Assembly: GCA_037447655.1 (NCBI GenBank)
Contig: JBBHKE010001459.1
Coordinates: 1 to 64,000, forward strand
Direction: 5' to 3'
DNA from: Zygnema cylindricum
Lineage: Eukaryota > Streptophyta > Zygnematophyceae > Zygnematales > Zygnemataceae
Length of the DNA stretch: 64,000 bases
The notes beneath the pieces were generated by a model, which was not told the DNA's origin, made no database searches, and saw nothing but the letters and a program-made list of their open reading frames with translations. Shown here in pieces: positions 1 to 12,736 of this stretch; the stretch's first letter is position 1, and every line of letters begins with the position of its first letter. A program made the position numbers and the translations under genes.

Positions 1-421
1 TCTCTCTCTCTCTCGCTCTCTTCCTCCCCCCCACCCTATCTCTCTCTTTGTGCTTTGTTTGTCAACTCGTTCTCTTCTCATTTTTCTGTTCGTCCAAACA
101 CAATTTGACAAAGGTCACACGTGAATTGCTTGAATTGAATTATGGATGAACCTGTCTACCAAAATTAGTGTGGATTTTGTCACCCCAACATACATACAGA
201 ACTATATTTATGGATGGAAAGGGTTCGGTTAAGGGAAAGTTCGGTAATAATTAGGTTCACCATTTCGCTCACCCTCAGAAACCAGCAAAATCAAGTAGAA
301 AGTGAAATAGAAAAAGGAACAGACTATAGTTTTGTACTTTGTAAAACAGTTCAATCCACACTACTAACAGTGTGCCTTGTCTTTTATAATTGCATGTTCT
401 TTTGTTTTCTCTCGAATCTAG
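1..421. other. Intron or upstream DNA of the fucosyltransferase-like gene
   Basis: Opens with a CT microsatellite (about 1-20) and a pyrimidine-rich stretch. No recognisable exon is present; a short open frame at 214-426 has no family features. It ends in the acceptor used by the exon at 422. Confidence 0.4.
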
Positions 422-3400
422 GATAAGAAAGCTTGTGGCCAAGCCTCACTTCCTAAAAGAGCAATGTCCAGAAAGGAAGGTGATTTTGAAATCCCGATTA
501 CTTCCGTCGATGACCTTGAAGTTCGTCATGAAAAGTATCTCGTGGTTTATGCGAGAGCTGGTCTTGGAAATACTCTTCGAGGATATAAAAGCTCATATGT
601 TTTCAGTCTCTTATCGGGAAGGAGACTCGTCCTCTTCACCGGAGGATATCACGGTCAGGTGAAATACAAACAAAAATACATTCTAATACTAACTTTTTCA
701 TTCATAGAATTAGGTTTTGCTTTAAACACAATATAACTCTTGGTTTAAAATCACAATCACTTCAATGGTTCATAATATGGCAAATAGCATTGTCGCATTT
801 TAACTTTCAACCCTCCAACATTTTGCCAACATTTAGAAAACGATGTTTAACATCATTTGGACTAACTATTTGTAACGTTATTTCGTGCGGATATTGTTTA
901 CGATTTTGTTGATAGTTTATGAAATGTACTTGCATATTGTACTATACTTCACCTTTTGTACTATATCGTATATTCCTATATGTACGAATATAAGGTCTAT
1001 GTAAATTGGTTTGTAGTTTAAAAGTTGAAACCGGATTTTGAACCGGTTTTTCTGAAAACGTTGAAAAGGAAAAGTCCGATGATTCATCATCCTGGTAAGT
1101 GAAACTTTATGGTTAGGACATTGTTTTGGTCCAAATTTTACGCCGAGTCTAAAAGACAATAAGTTATTTTCATGGGTGCTTCATTTTTGTCTATAAATTG
1201 ACCTTGTCTAGATTGTCTTATTCTAATTGAAACCCACTTCATTTTCTCAATTCTTTCTTAGCATAAAGTTTGTATCTCCCGTATAGTTTTTTTGTCATTC
1301 ATGCGGATTTTGGACACAACGCATATACAATTTAGTCCGTAATGGCAACAACTTCTTGATTATGAAACTAAAAATCCACTCTCTTCACTCTCTCTCTCTT
1401 AGCCTTGTACTGAAATTTCGTTTTTTTGTGGACCGATAACTTTATTGCTTGATGGCAATAAACTATCTCTCATGGAGTTCAATTTGCCTTGTAAAAATTG
1501 GTAAAATCGTTTTAAGTAGATTTGAAAACTTTCCCTTATTGCTTAAAGCTCTTATGAAATTGTGCCTTACTTGCCATGAAGAAACTGCTATTATTATTTA
1601 AATCACATTTCGCATAATCTTAGGCACTTTATCATGAGTAGATCTTGACAAGGTAAAAATTTCTAGCCTTCCAAAAAATCTTGAGGTTCCATATGATGAG
1701 TTTGTGTGACTTAGCTGTCAAAAAAATTAGAATTCAAATCCATATTTTCGAACCGTACCTTATAGTTGATTCAAACCACCATTGTAGGCAAAAGATACGT
1801 TAATGAAATTATTTACATTTCATTGAACATTTTGGATAAAGGAGTAATCGTATATGCAAAAACAACAATGGACTGGCCTGTACAACCTTGTTTTCATAAA
1901 ATTAAGGACGTAATTACTTAAAACCAAATGAGTTGTGTGACAAACAAATCCATCTTTAGAAACCAAATTTGCTTTAGCTTGTTGACGTTACAACCTTTCA
2001 TCAATCGAAAAATTTCACGTGTTAAAAAACTTCTAAACATTCGCAGGTTTTCGAGATACTTTGCCAAGCTTTCTACTGTGTTCGCGACATAATCCACAAC
2101 AATGTAAACAACACTATCGCAAAAATTTTCCATAGCAAATTTCATGCCATTAATTTGACGTCCAAAAAAAATCCGGACTATGTCAAGGAACTCCATAGTA
2201 ATGTGACAATGATAACAACGTTTAGTCCGGGACATTTTGACGCCTATTGGGCCGATAGTGAAACTTTGAGATCGTGTGTTTTAAAAACACTCGAGTGCAA
2301 CGTTATTTCTTGTGTGCATATGAGAGCCATGCAATATCTTCTTGGGGGAGGACCTCGGGAGGTTTTGGGATACACTATAGAGAAAATATTACAAGGTGTG
2401 GACGAAAATAGAGTTCTTCCCGGTGTTTTGAACGGAGAGCATCTCAACCTTTCTTTCGATGTTGCGATTCATATTCGGACGGGATCAAGGTAGATGCTCC
2501 CTCTCCCTCTCCCTCTCCCTCCTCCCCTCCCCTCTCTCTCCCTCTCTCTCTCACTCCCCTTTCCTCCGCCGCCTTCTCCCTCTCCCTTCTCCCTCTCCCT
2601 CTCTCTCTCCCTCGCCCTCTCCATCGCTCGCTCTCTCTCGCTTTCTCCCTCTCCCTCAACCTCTCCCTCTCCCTCTCCCTCACCCTCACCCTCACCATCT
2701 CTCCTCCCTCCCTCCCCTCTCTCTCTCTTCACCGCTCCGCTTCCTCTCTTTCCCCCTCCCGCTCTCCCTCCTCTCCCCCTCCTCCCCCTCCCCTTCCCTC
2801 CTCCCCCTCCTCCCCCTTCTCCCCCTCTCCCCCTCTCCCCCTCTCCCCCCCCTCCCCCCCCCCCCCTCTCTCTCTCCCTCTCTCACCTCTCCCCCCTCCT
2901 CGCCCTCCCCCTTGCCCTCCCTTCTCCTCTCCCTTCTCCTTCTGCCCTCACATTTTTTTTTTTAGTGCCTTATTTTGTTTGACCTTTTTCCCCTTAAAGC
3001 TTCGATAATACTATGGCATTCTCACTCAAACAAAGTTAAAGAAGAATATTAAAGTGAAAGGGGACCCTTTTTTTTTCTATTTAATTCCAACTCACATAAT
3101 TTCTTACGGTGAAACTATTCGGTCACAAGAAATCCGGTTCAAAAGCCTTTTTATTCTGTCTTTTTCTGCCGCAGTGAGGTCGAAGGAGAGGCCAGTTGCA
3201 AAGAGGGTTTTTGTGACGAGAAAGTTAAAACCCAACTTTTAAAGTCTCGGAGAGAGGCAAAAACTCTCGGATATTTAAAGTCTTCGTTTTGGAATTGCAT
3301 CGGAGGATTCTTCGAAAAACTAAAAGGAGAAATCGCGAATTCGGACGATCCATTTCCATTACTTAATGTTTTTCTCGCCACCGATAGCCAATTTATTCGT

Positions 3401-3664
3401 CCCCAATTTGTGGAACTTATTCGAAAACAGGCGGCTTGTTATTTTTCGTCGGGAATTGTTGTACACACATCTAAAGGACACGAGGGACACTCTTCGTTAC
3501 CCACAATGGCCGAGTTTTATTTGATAAGTAGAGCTCGATATGTTCTCTCTTTTGGGAAATATGTAAGTACTTTCGCTCAAGGAGGAGCAAATTATGGAAA
3601 TCAAAAGACGGTTTCTTTTTTAAATCCAAGAAATGGAAAATGTGCTTTTCGGTTTTATAAATAA
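422..3664 (+). CDS. Fucosyltransferase-like glycosyltransferase, three 3' exons
   Basis: Three exons join in phase: 422-658 (79 codons), 2047-2489 and 3175-3664 (stop at the end), about 390 residues. Exon 422-658 starts after an AG and ends CAG|GTGAAA; 2047 follows TTCGCAG; 2489 is followed by GTAGAT; 3175 follows a pyrimidine tract and GCAG. Visible motifs are YARAGLGNTLRGYKS followed by a Gly-Gly-Tyr-His stretch (a nucleotide-sugar-binding type Gly-rich loop), VAIHIRTG at the end of the second exon, and LATDSQF and ARYVLSFGKYVSTFAQ in the last exon. This order resembles plant GT-B fucosyltransferases of the xyloglucan fucosyltransferase type, which act in the Golgi; the family call is by motif memory and moderately secure. 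No start codon or membrane anchor is seen, so one or more 5' exons probably lie before the window. Antisense reading frames over exon 2 are shadows. Confidence 0.6.
2494..2950 (+). repeat. Polypyrimidine (CCCTCT-type) tract in intron
   Basis: About 450 bases of almost pure C and T in the last intron of the fucosyltransferase-like gene, made of irregular CTCCCT and CCCTCC units and ending near a run of T. Long reading frames on both strands here encode only Ser/Pro/Leu or Glu/Gly/Arg and are artefacts of the repeat. Such mirror-like polypurine/polypyrimidine DNA is the type known to form triplex (H-DNA). Confidence 0.9.
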
Positions 3665-4956
3665 TGGATGTGAAACGGGATCGTTATTTCTTTGTTAATA
3701 CGGAAAATCGTAAATTAGTTCCTTTTTTTGAAATCAGGAAATGGGAAATGTGGTTTGTCGTTTTACGAGTAAGGATTAGTAATAGTTATTGCTTTGTTTT
3801 TTTATAGGGTTTTTGTTAATATTCGAATTTATGTAGTTTAGGATTGTGTTGGTTAGTTAGTTAGTTTGTTTTCTTTTAATTAAAAATCGAATAAAATACA
3901 AATAAGTGAAATGTTATATTCAAAGCATTTGCATTCAATAATAATAAAAATAAACTATCTTAACAAAAACTTAGTTCAAGACTGTGGGATATGTCAATCG
4001 TATAGATGATACTAAACTAAACTCTACTGTGATATTCCTTTAGTATATTTAAATGTTGTTTACTAATTTTAGTTTAAACGCAAGAAAATAATATGTAAAA
4101 CGAAGTCTTTTGTTATTTACATGAATTGAAAACAAATTGATTTGTTGTTTTTTTTGTATAGTATATTTTATATTTGCCTAAATTATTAATGTTTCTGTAT
4201 AACTATGTTTCAATGCTTATATGTTTATAAGAAAATACTTTGTGTTCATTGGAAGTGTTTGTTTAAAAACAAAAAAAACAGAATACAAAAAAAATCTCTA
4301 TGTTTGCATAACATATAATTTAATTACTCTAATTAATCATCACTTAATTGGTTTTTTTCACGTTGCTTACTACCTTTTCAATCATGAAGCAAGGGCTTAT
4401 TTGTGCGTGTCAAAAACAAAGTTCTTTAGTATACGCCAATTAATTGTGAATATAACTTGCCTTGTTTTTTTTTTTTTCGTGCGTTACGAAAGAAGTTTTG
4501 ACAAGAAGATGTATTGACATTTCTTGTCAATATCACTTGATGTAAAAAAAAGGATATGCATCACTATGCCGTGAATAACACTAATTATTGTTAGCAATAA
4601 AAAAACTAGTTTTCTCCTGTTTCTTTTTACCCTTTGAACACAAAACAACTTTATTAATACGAATTGGTTTTTCCTAACGCTAATTTCTTTTATGGTTCGT
4701 AATAATCGACTGGAAATAGAATTATTGTCGTATTCTACTAGTACTGTTTCAGAGTGTAGTTCGGTTGAAAAAAAAAAAAAATCTTGAACTAGACAAAAAA
4801 TTTAAGCAGCATTTGGAGCGGGTGTAGTCTGAAGTTTTTATGTATTTCTTTGTACACCCTTCGATTATTTAAACCTTGTTGGTGGTATTTAAAAACAATG
4901 GAAAAACATTTCCGATGTTCTTTCAAAATAACATTTTTCGGTGTTTGTTTCAACTA
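3665..4956. other. AT-rich intergenic DNA
   Basis: Downstream of the fucosyltransferase-like stop codon. Rich in A and T runs, with several AATAAA-like words (3,890-3,960) that could serve as polyadenylation signals. No coding pattern or known repeat recognised. Confidence 0.5.
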
Positions 4957-6282
4957 CACCGCTCATCGTTATTAGTGTTAATAACACTAATTCAGTCGTG
5001 ACTATTTCTAGCCAAAAACCACAAAATAAATAAAAAATAATTGACTGAATTAAAAAGCACGATGGTAAACCATTTGAGTCCAGGGGTACAAAAGGGGCAG
5101 CATGGCCAAAGTTGAAATTGAAAAACTACAAGCAGGACAATAAAAAACAAAGAAAGCAACGTGAACACAGAAAAAAGGCAAGTAAAATAAAACCCATCGA
5201 ACCCAAAAATAAAAACAAAACTACAACCCCAACCCCAACACAATTAAATATCTACGAAAAGCAACCTCGTAAGTCCCCCCAATCCGGGGGAGCACGTTGT
5301 TGGAGTTCCGGAACACGTCGACGATCCATAACCACAATAGCCGATCGAAGGAGAATAGAAGCCTGCACTCGCTGTAAAGCCACATATAAACGCTGACGAG
5401 AAAAAGAAGTAAGGACTGAAGGAGGAGGGCTCCCAAGTCCTCGTCGCTCGAAAGCGCGCCGGGAACACGTACGGAGAAACTCGTCCAACGCAACACCCAA
5501 ACAACCAAAGATCTCGACCACCATCGGAACAAAGTCATCCATACGGTCTCAGTGTGCATAATCACGCTCCTTCGCCTTAGCGGCATCACGGGCGGCCACC
5601 CCAACATGTCGAGCTGCCTGACCAACGATTGTAGTCGAAGTAGGGTTTGCCAAAACAATGTCACCGACGGGCATCATCGAGCAAAACTACATCGATCCGG
5701 CACGAGGGAATAATGTGAGAAACTTCCCGACGCACAGAAAAGCCTCCCTCCGAAGCGAAAGTCCCAACAGTGTAGCGAATAGTGCCGTGCGTCTGGATCC
5801 ATTCTCCCCCATGGGAGCAACGAAGCAAAAGGATGCCATCGGGCTCCAAGACATGACCACAAGAGCAAACTAGAGAGCCAAGTAAAGGAGGATGGGGGAG
5901 GCTAAGGCGAAACCGGAGGGCGGTGGTGAATTGAGCAGGTGTGAATTCGAGTGTGGATAAAATAGGTGTAGCGCATAGCCAAGCCCCAAAACCAGGTCCA
6001 CCACAAGAGAGAAGACGGGCACGCGAAGAATCAAGGGAAGCGCCTCGAGAAGCTCGGATTTAATGGGGGCGACAACCCGATAGGAAATTCCTAGACACGC
6101 TCAACGGACTTCTTAACAAGGGTGGAAAGAACCGGCATATCACAAAATGGAGTTAACAACATTATTGAATGACGTGGACTACAACCTGCCACGTTTCCTT
6201 GCATTAAATTAGTGTTACTAATCATAATTTCGCATTAACACTAATAAATCTTTAACGCTAGTAACAGTAGTTATAGCAGTGT
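4957..6282. mobile_element. MITE interrupted by a non-LTR element
   Basis: The left end (CACCGCTCATCGTTATTAGT, 4957 on) and the right end (about 6150-6282, ending in a CAGTG-TA terminus) match the two halves of the intact MITE at 6817-7018 in inverted order. The right half repeats its words GTGGACTACAACCTGCCACG and GCATTAAATTAGTGTTACTA. The halves are separated by about 1.1 kb of retroelement. Flanking TA suggests TA target duplication, as in Tc1/mariner-type elements. Confidence 0.7.
5028..6140 (-). mobile_element. Non-LTR retrotransposon 3' end, copy 1 (5'-truncated)
   Basis: On the minus strand the coding remnant runs from about 5,880 to a stop at 5,252 with frame breaks, including a TGA where copy 2 (30.2-30.6 kb) has an Arg codon. 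Recognisable words are SHGGEWIQTHGTIRYTVGT, FSVRREVSHIIPS, VGDIVLANPTS and MDDFVPMVVEIFGCLGVALD. These resemble the C-terminal restriction-like endonuclease region of plant and algal non-LTR elements (by memory, not searched). The 3' tail ends at low coordinates. An 8-base target duplication, CACAAAAT, flanks the insert at 5020-5027 and 6141-6148. Confidence 0.65.
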
Positions 6283-6816
6283 AGCCTTTCTTGGTTTTTG
6301 TCTCTTTTGGTGTTTTCTCTTTCAAACAACCTTGTTGGTGTTTTTCAAAACAAACTTTTCAGTGTCATTATAAAAGAAGTTTCTTTTCTAGTATTGCTAT
6401 TGTTGTCTCGGTTTCCTGTTGGTAGTGTTGTGTATCAGGTAAAAATTTATCCCGATAAATTTGATATTCGATATATCAAATAACGAACGGCCAAAGGGCT
6501 CGATACATCGCTCCGGGACCAACAAAAAAAACCGCGATACATTTGGCAGGAGCTGGGATCCGTACAGCTTTAGTACGGAAAATTGTACGGTGAATAAGAC
6601 GGTGTATCGTATGGAATATCTCCCCTCCCCCCCGACTGAGCGCTTGCCACTCTTCCACACGTGATTTCGGGTAGATAACAAAGATGTTCACTTTGTTTAC
6701 AAAATACATGCCCAGCAATTTCACCCGATTCATTAAAATTGACCATCTCCATGTTATCAAATCAACATTAGACAAGTTAAATGGTTCTTTTCAGACAGCA
6801 ACCATTAAGCTAAGCT
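6283..6816. other. Spacer with partial CGATATATCG-type repeat
   Basis: Around 6,425-6,485 there is a TAGTGTTGTGTATC start and words such as TTGATATTCGATATATC that resemble the termini of the element at 34,846-36,358, so this is probably a remnant. No credible gene; short antisense frames have no family features. Confidence 0.35.
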
Positions 6817-7018
6817 ACACCGTTCACCGTTTCTAGCGTAAAATATTTTTTAGTGTTAATGCGAAATTATGATCAATATCACAAATTTAATGCAAGGAAA
6901 CGTGGCAGGTTGTAGTCCACGTCTTTCAATGATGTTGTTATCTCCATTTTGTGATTTTTGGCTAGAAATAGTCACGACCGAATTAGCTTTATTTAACACT
7001 AATAAGGATGAGCAGTGT
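6817..7018. mobile_element. Intact ~200-bp MITE with CACCG termini and TA flanks
   Basis: Starts CACCGTTCACCGTTTCTAGC and ends AAGGATGAGCAGTG, with TA on both sides. The internal part is the reverse of the interrupted copy at 4957-6282 and shows what that copy looked like before the retroelement inserted. No coding capacity. Confidence 0.7.
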
Positions 7019-8217
7019 AGTAATTCTACAAGTCAATGAAGCTCCCTATGAGAGGGCACAGCACTATTTCTCGGAGTCAATAGTGCTAGTTCACCTGAAG
7101 GAGGTAGTAGAATACTAATACCGACAGAATACTCTATAGAGACTAGTGGACTCAGTGTACACCATGTGTAATTTAACAACATAATTCAGCGGCAATCACT
7201 GAAGTGTAATATTGATGTCGACATTATATAGCTAACACTAAATGATGTCCTGCAATATGGAACTTCGCATCATATGGAATTTCGAAATGTTATTAACTTC
7301 ATTTCTAAGCTTGCTCTAATCAGAGTGAAAAAGTGATCAACAATTGGCAGTCTTAAACCAGTGTTGAATAAACATTTAAACTCCACCAGCCAATTGAGGA
7401 GCATTGGTAGTAAGAACAATCTTCAGCCGTAAGTCTACGAACAGTTTAACATCTCTTGCTAAAGAAATCTTCACTAAAAATTGTAAGTTTAGACTGGCAT
7501 ACATTTAAACATTGGTGATAATTCAACCAAGTATATTCAAAAGAGTGATAAGATAATCTAACAAAGTTTCCGAACATTTGTAAGCAACTTGACAGTATTT
7601 TTCACTGCACACAAGGTTAAAACGTTATGATTCTACTGTTTGTTAAAACGTTATGATTCTGCCATTTGATAAAACGTTTAATTCCACCATTTATATTCAA
7701 TTTCAAAATTAAAAACTGCAACCACACTAATAACTTCGGAAAGATGATCCAAGCTTATTCCAAACTCTGCAGATTATCAAAGATCAAATCCATAAACTGA
7801 TAACATGTTTGTAACTACTCCCAGAAATAGGCATTCAGACTAGTGACCAGTGACATTTGGCAACACTACCAGGAAAATACACAACATACAAATATTTTGA
7901 ATATCTGCAGATTGCAGATTGGGTATATTTTCAAACTTTCCTTTCCAACTCAGTCTTGGTTTTTAATGTGCTGCACTTCATATCAGGCGTTTTTTTTTTT
8001 TAAACATATGGAATATAGAAAATGGACTACAGAAATTTGTCTGGCACATCAATTGTAGCAAAGATTCCACAAAACTTGCTCATAAATTTTTTTTAAAGAG
8101 GCTAATGGAAAACATCCAGCAAGTAGGAGCTGCTCAACTGGGCAAATTGTGCCAGGCAACTATTAAAGTTCTCTTTGGTACAACCTACACAAACCTAACT
8201 CTACTAAATAAATAACC
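7019..8217. other. Intergenic DNA downstream of transketolase
   Basis: AT-rich; includes the presumed 3' untranslated region of the transketolase gene (read leftwards). Nothing coding was recognised. Three imperfect repeats of an AAAACGTTATGATTC-type word occur at about 7,617-7,685. Confidence 0.4.
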
Positions 8218-11200
8218 CTACATCACTGACTTGCAAATTTCAACAATTCTGGAAGGAGCGAATCCATACTTCTCATAGAGAATATTAGCAGGGGCAGACG
8301 CTCCGAACTTATCAATACCTACACACTCTCCCCCGGAGCCAACATACTTATGCCATCCAACAGTTGATCCTGCCTCAATACTGACACGGGCAGTCACATC
8401 CTTGGGCAAAACTGATTCCTTGTATTCAGCTGATTGCTCCTCGAAAAGCTCCCACGACACAAAAGACACCACTCGGACTCCCTTACCCTCTTCACGGATA
8501 ACCTTGGCAACCTTCTCAGCCAGTTCCAGCTCAGACCCAGTGGCCAACAGAATGAGATCGGGTTTGCCAGATGCGTCACTGCAAAAGCAGAGAGAAAATA
8601 TAAGAATATTTTCTGAAACTCTTCATTACTTTCACTGTGAAGCCATAAATATCCTTCAAATAAAACATTCGAGTCTTCAGAAACTCAGCATGAAACTTTC
8701 CAACATTGGAACTGATCTTCATTTCTTTCATTGCCTGACAGCTACAGAAGCACTTCACATATTCAAGAAGTGCGTAGGATTTAGCCACTACAGAAGCACA
8801 GTGAAAGTAAAGAGCATTAATGTAAGGACATACCTGACAATATAACCACCCTTTGCAACTCCCTCAATCGAGGTTCCGGCCAAGTTGGGAAGCTTCTGTC
8901 GAGAAAGAGCCAAGACTGAGGGCCGTTTCCTGTTCTCCACAGCTACCTTGTATGATCCAGCGGTTTCATTTCCGTCAGCTGGCCTGAACATGAGGATGTT
9001 GGGCATGGCACGGAATGATGACAAGTGCTCAATAGGCTGCAGAGGCAAAACAAACAGAGCCGTTAGTACAAAAGCATGTTAAAAAAAACGGGTTTCATTT
9101 ATGGGAGAGACATTAATACAAGAACATGATTAATAAAACAAAATATAACGTCGAAAACCAGACAGGACCCCAGGTCAGAACAATATTACATAATCTATGC
9201 AGACAACCAATAATGCCACTGACCATCAAACAACATTATTGCAAGTACCTGATGTGTAGGACCATCTTCTCCAAGACCGATGGAGTCATGGGTCATGACA
9301 TAAATAACTCCAGTCTCACTGAGAGCAGAAATCCTCATTGATGATCGCATGTAATCAGTGAATATGAAAAAGGTGGCGCAGTATGGGATAAGTCCAGAAA
9401 GATGCTGGGAAATACCGTTGCAAATAGCTCCCATGGCATGCTCACGGACACCAAACCTAATATTCCTCTCAGCAGGTGAGTACTTCTGGAAGTCCCCATA
9501 CATCTTCATGAGAGTCATGTTGGAAGAGGCAAGATCAGCAGATCCTCCCACAAGTCCTGGCAGGACGGGAGCAAGAGCATTCAACATAGTCTGTGAAAGA
9601 TTTCGAGTGGCATCACCAGGGATCTCGGGGGTGTATTTCTGAAAGGAGGCAAAAAAAACGCACCAAGACTAAGTCATCATCAACAACCAGAGAAATGAAG
9701 TCGGTAACCAGCTGAACAAAAGAAAATAAAAAGGAAAATACAAAATACAGCTACATAACAGGGCAGAAAAATTACCGGAAGAGCATCTGCCCATCCCGCA
9801 GGTAACTCAAGGCTGATAAGTTGCTTGAACTCAGCGGCCTCAGCTGGGTAGCTCGCCTCATATGCTGCAAGATCCTTGGACCAGGAAGCTTCCACTTCAG
9901 CACCCTCTGGGATTTTGGATCCCATGTGGCTGCAAGGAAAACGTCAATGTAGAACCAGTAGCTGTCAGATGAATTACAGCAGCCATTTCTCAAGTAATTT
10001 GAATCTTAAAAAATGATATGAAAAATGTGATAAAGCTAAAACGAAATAGGAGAATTCTCACTTAAAATATTAATTGATTTATCTTTGATCTACAGCGAAA
10101 TTATATAAAAAATATAGGTATGGTATTCGCCTCGTATCCAGCAACTCTATGGACATCGCGAATCCTCACCTCTGCACATCCTCAGGAACTTCAAATGGAG
10201 GATATGGCCAGCCAAGGTTTTCACGAGTAGCAGCGACCTCTTTCTCTCCAAGTGCAGCACCGTGGACGGCATAGCTGTTAGCCTTGTTTGGTGATCCGAA
10301 TCCAATTGTGGTGGTGATCTGCGATCATTCGGGCTGTCTCATTAGAAACCGGCATCATAAAAGATCAATAGAACACCAAAAACTAAGCAAAATATGATTA
10401 GGATGTTGGTACAAAAAACGAACCTTGAGCATGCTAGGCTTGTCTGTCACGCTCTTGGCCTCCTCAATGGCAGCACGAAGAGCACCCAAGTCGGTGTTAC
10501 CATCCTTCACGTGAATTGTGTGCCAGCCAAGGGCATCAAAACGAGCTTGCACATCCTCGGTGAAAGCGATTTCTGTGTTACCATCGATAGAAATATGGTT
10601 ATCGTCATAAAGGCAGATAAGCTTGCCAAGACCCCAATGTCCAGCCAAAGAAGCTGCCTCAGTCGAAATACCCTCCATGTTGCATCCATCTCCAAGAATA
10701 CAGTATCTGCACCGAGAAAACATAAGCCAAAATACTATTTAAAACACCAGATATTGAATTGTCACACTAGCCGAAGCTCCATAAAGAAACACTAGGCTCA
10801 GCAATATGGCATTGACTTCCTTACGTGAAATGATCGACGATCTTAGCATCTGGCTTGTTGAATCGAGCAGCCAAGTGAGCTTCGGCAACAGCCAAACCAA
10901 CTGCATTGGCAATACCTTGTCCAAGGGGACCTGCATAAAGAAAAAAAAAATATGACCGGTTACTATCGTCATGATAAAACCAGAAAAATAGATAGACAGG
11001 AGATCTTTGATGCACATCGCCTCTATATCGATCATACGTTTTCAAAAGACAGTCGAGCGACTTACCAGTGGTAACCTCGACACCGGGAGTCTCGAAGTTC
11101 TCAGGGTGACCAGGAGTGCGACTCCCCCACTGCCTGAACTGCTTCAAGTCCTCTGTCTGTTTCACAAGAGAAACATATTAAACAGGAACATCAGCAGAGA

Positions 11201-11989
11201 GCAAAAAGGAAATGGATGTCAATGTGCAGTGCTTTCACTTCAATAAACAAATTTAGTAATAAAAGCTTATAGCTGCCGGAAAAAAAATGAGGGAAAGCAG
11301 CAAATGGCACTTACAGTGACACTGTCATAGCCACAAAGGTGAAGAAGAGCGTATTGCAACATGCATCCATGTCCAGCGGAAAGAACGAAACGATCTCTGT
11401 TGAAGAAGTATGGGTTCTTGGGGTTGAACTTCATGAATTCCTTGAAAAGAACATAGGTCATGGGAGCACAGCCCATAGGCAAACCCGGATGTCCAGATTT
11501 CGCCTTCTCAACGGCATCAATAGCCAAAAACCTGATGCTGTTGATACACTGCGTGACAGAAGAATATCGAAGCATGTCACACAGATGACTGAATATAAGT
11601 CTCTCACATCATACAAAGAGTAATCTGCATTTTAGATCGTAGAAATATGGTTGCTACAAAAAATGTTTGGATACAGCAGGTATCACAGTCGGATCAATGA
11701 AACAAGAGGCATTCCCACGCACCTTCTCCTCGAGAGCAGTGGCAACCTCGGTGGTAGTCTCAATGGTGGCAGTTGCTGTGATCTTAGGAGCAGCAGCAAC
11801 TGAGACGCGGCTTGCCAAAGGCTTGGCGCTGCTCTGGAAAGCAGCCTTGCGGAGACCATTGAAAGCACCGAGGGATGCACCGCGAGTAGCAGGAATGGCT
11901 CCACTCCTCCTCTCTGTTGTGCGTGTAGAGGAACCAGCCACGGTAGTGACTGGCGCCAAAGTTGACATGCTTGATGCGAGGGCTTCCAT
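8218..11989 (-). CDS. TKL: Transketolase, chloroplast-type
   Basis: Thiamine-diphosphate enzyme that moves two-carbon ketol units in the Calvin cycle and pentose phosphate pathway. Ten exons join in phase on the minus strand: 11989-11723, 11548-11315, 11156-11066, 10930-10825, 10706-10424, 10318-10170, 9929-9776, 9638-9249, 9036-8834 and 8578-8218, giving 745 residues, the usual length. Residues 1 to about 80 are rich in Ser, Ala, Thr and Arg and lack acids, as in a plastid transit peptide. Hallmarks in order: [44 protein letters not shown], the ThDP motif starting GDG in exon 5 ([13 protein letters not shown]), [51 protein letters not shown] and FRPADGNE. All introns are GT-AG. The frame is intact, so the gene is probably functional. 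Plastid location is inferred from the leader. Confidence 0.96.
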
Positions 11990-12699
11990 GGTTGATGTGC
12001 TACTGCTCAGCTCTCAAACAATGTCAATACAGAAGAAGCAGATTGCTGCTTCTCTTCGTATTGAGAGTGACAAGATTTGAACCACTGTTTTGAGTATGTG
12101 TCTGGTCGAGTATGAACTTGATTCTAGCTATGGGTTTAGGTGAGAACGGACCTGGCGTACGATTGAGATAAGCGGCGCTAGAAACTTGTGGCCACGGGCG
12201 CTGAGCCAATGAAAATCCACCTTTCTGGTGGCGGAGAGCGGAGGCCGGACCCTATCGAAAAGGCATCTGCCAAAGAGGAGCTTTTCCGATCTTGCGGAAG
12301 TTCTATCGCACGTGTCGAGAAAGTGCAGGGGCGCGGTATACGTTCGAAAAGTGTATTACATGACAGCGTAACACAAAATGTCGGTTGGATGTAAGCTGGT
12401 TCGTGGCTTCAGAAAAAGGTAAAAACAAAAAAACTAAAAATGTTCCTGTGGATATTTTGTGGATAAAGTGATACGGTATTCAAAGATATAGTACATCTTG
12501 TGTACGGTAGTTGATTTTTGTGGTGGATACTGCCAGTACAAGATGGGACTCATAGGATGACATCAGCAATAAAACAAACGTCCACGTAAGGACGACTGAC
12601 AATAGTCGCAGGCGACAGTCCTTTCCGCCCGATGACGACAGGATATACTTTAATTCCTTTCCGCTACATGTCAACACGTATCCTGTTCAGGTGGCAGTA
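11990..12699 (-). promoter_or_regulatory. Upstream region of transketolase
   Basis: About 700 bases between the transketolase ATG and the first upstream repeat; the promoter and 5' untranslated region should be here. I see no clear TATA box or named motif that I would defend. An open frame at 12,188-12,394 has no family features and lies in this presumed promoter. Confidence 0.35.
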
Positions 12700-12736
12700 C
12701 ACCGCGAATCGTTATTAGAGTATATAGCTCTACTTA

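Noticed and set aside
1918-2235. 105-codon minus-strand frame
   Set aside because: Antisense to the fucosyltransferase-like exon that has good splice sites and family motifs.
2459-2982. Long open frames of 160 or more codons in the C/T tract on both strands
   Set aside because: Composition is only Ser/Pro/Leu or Glu/Gly/Arg; these are products of the low-complexity repeat.
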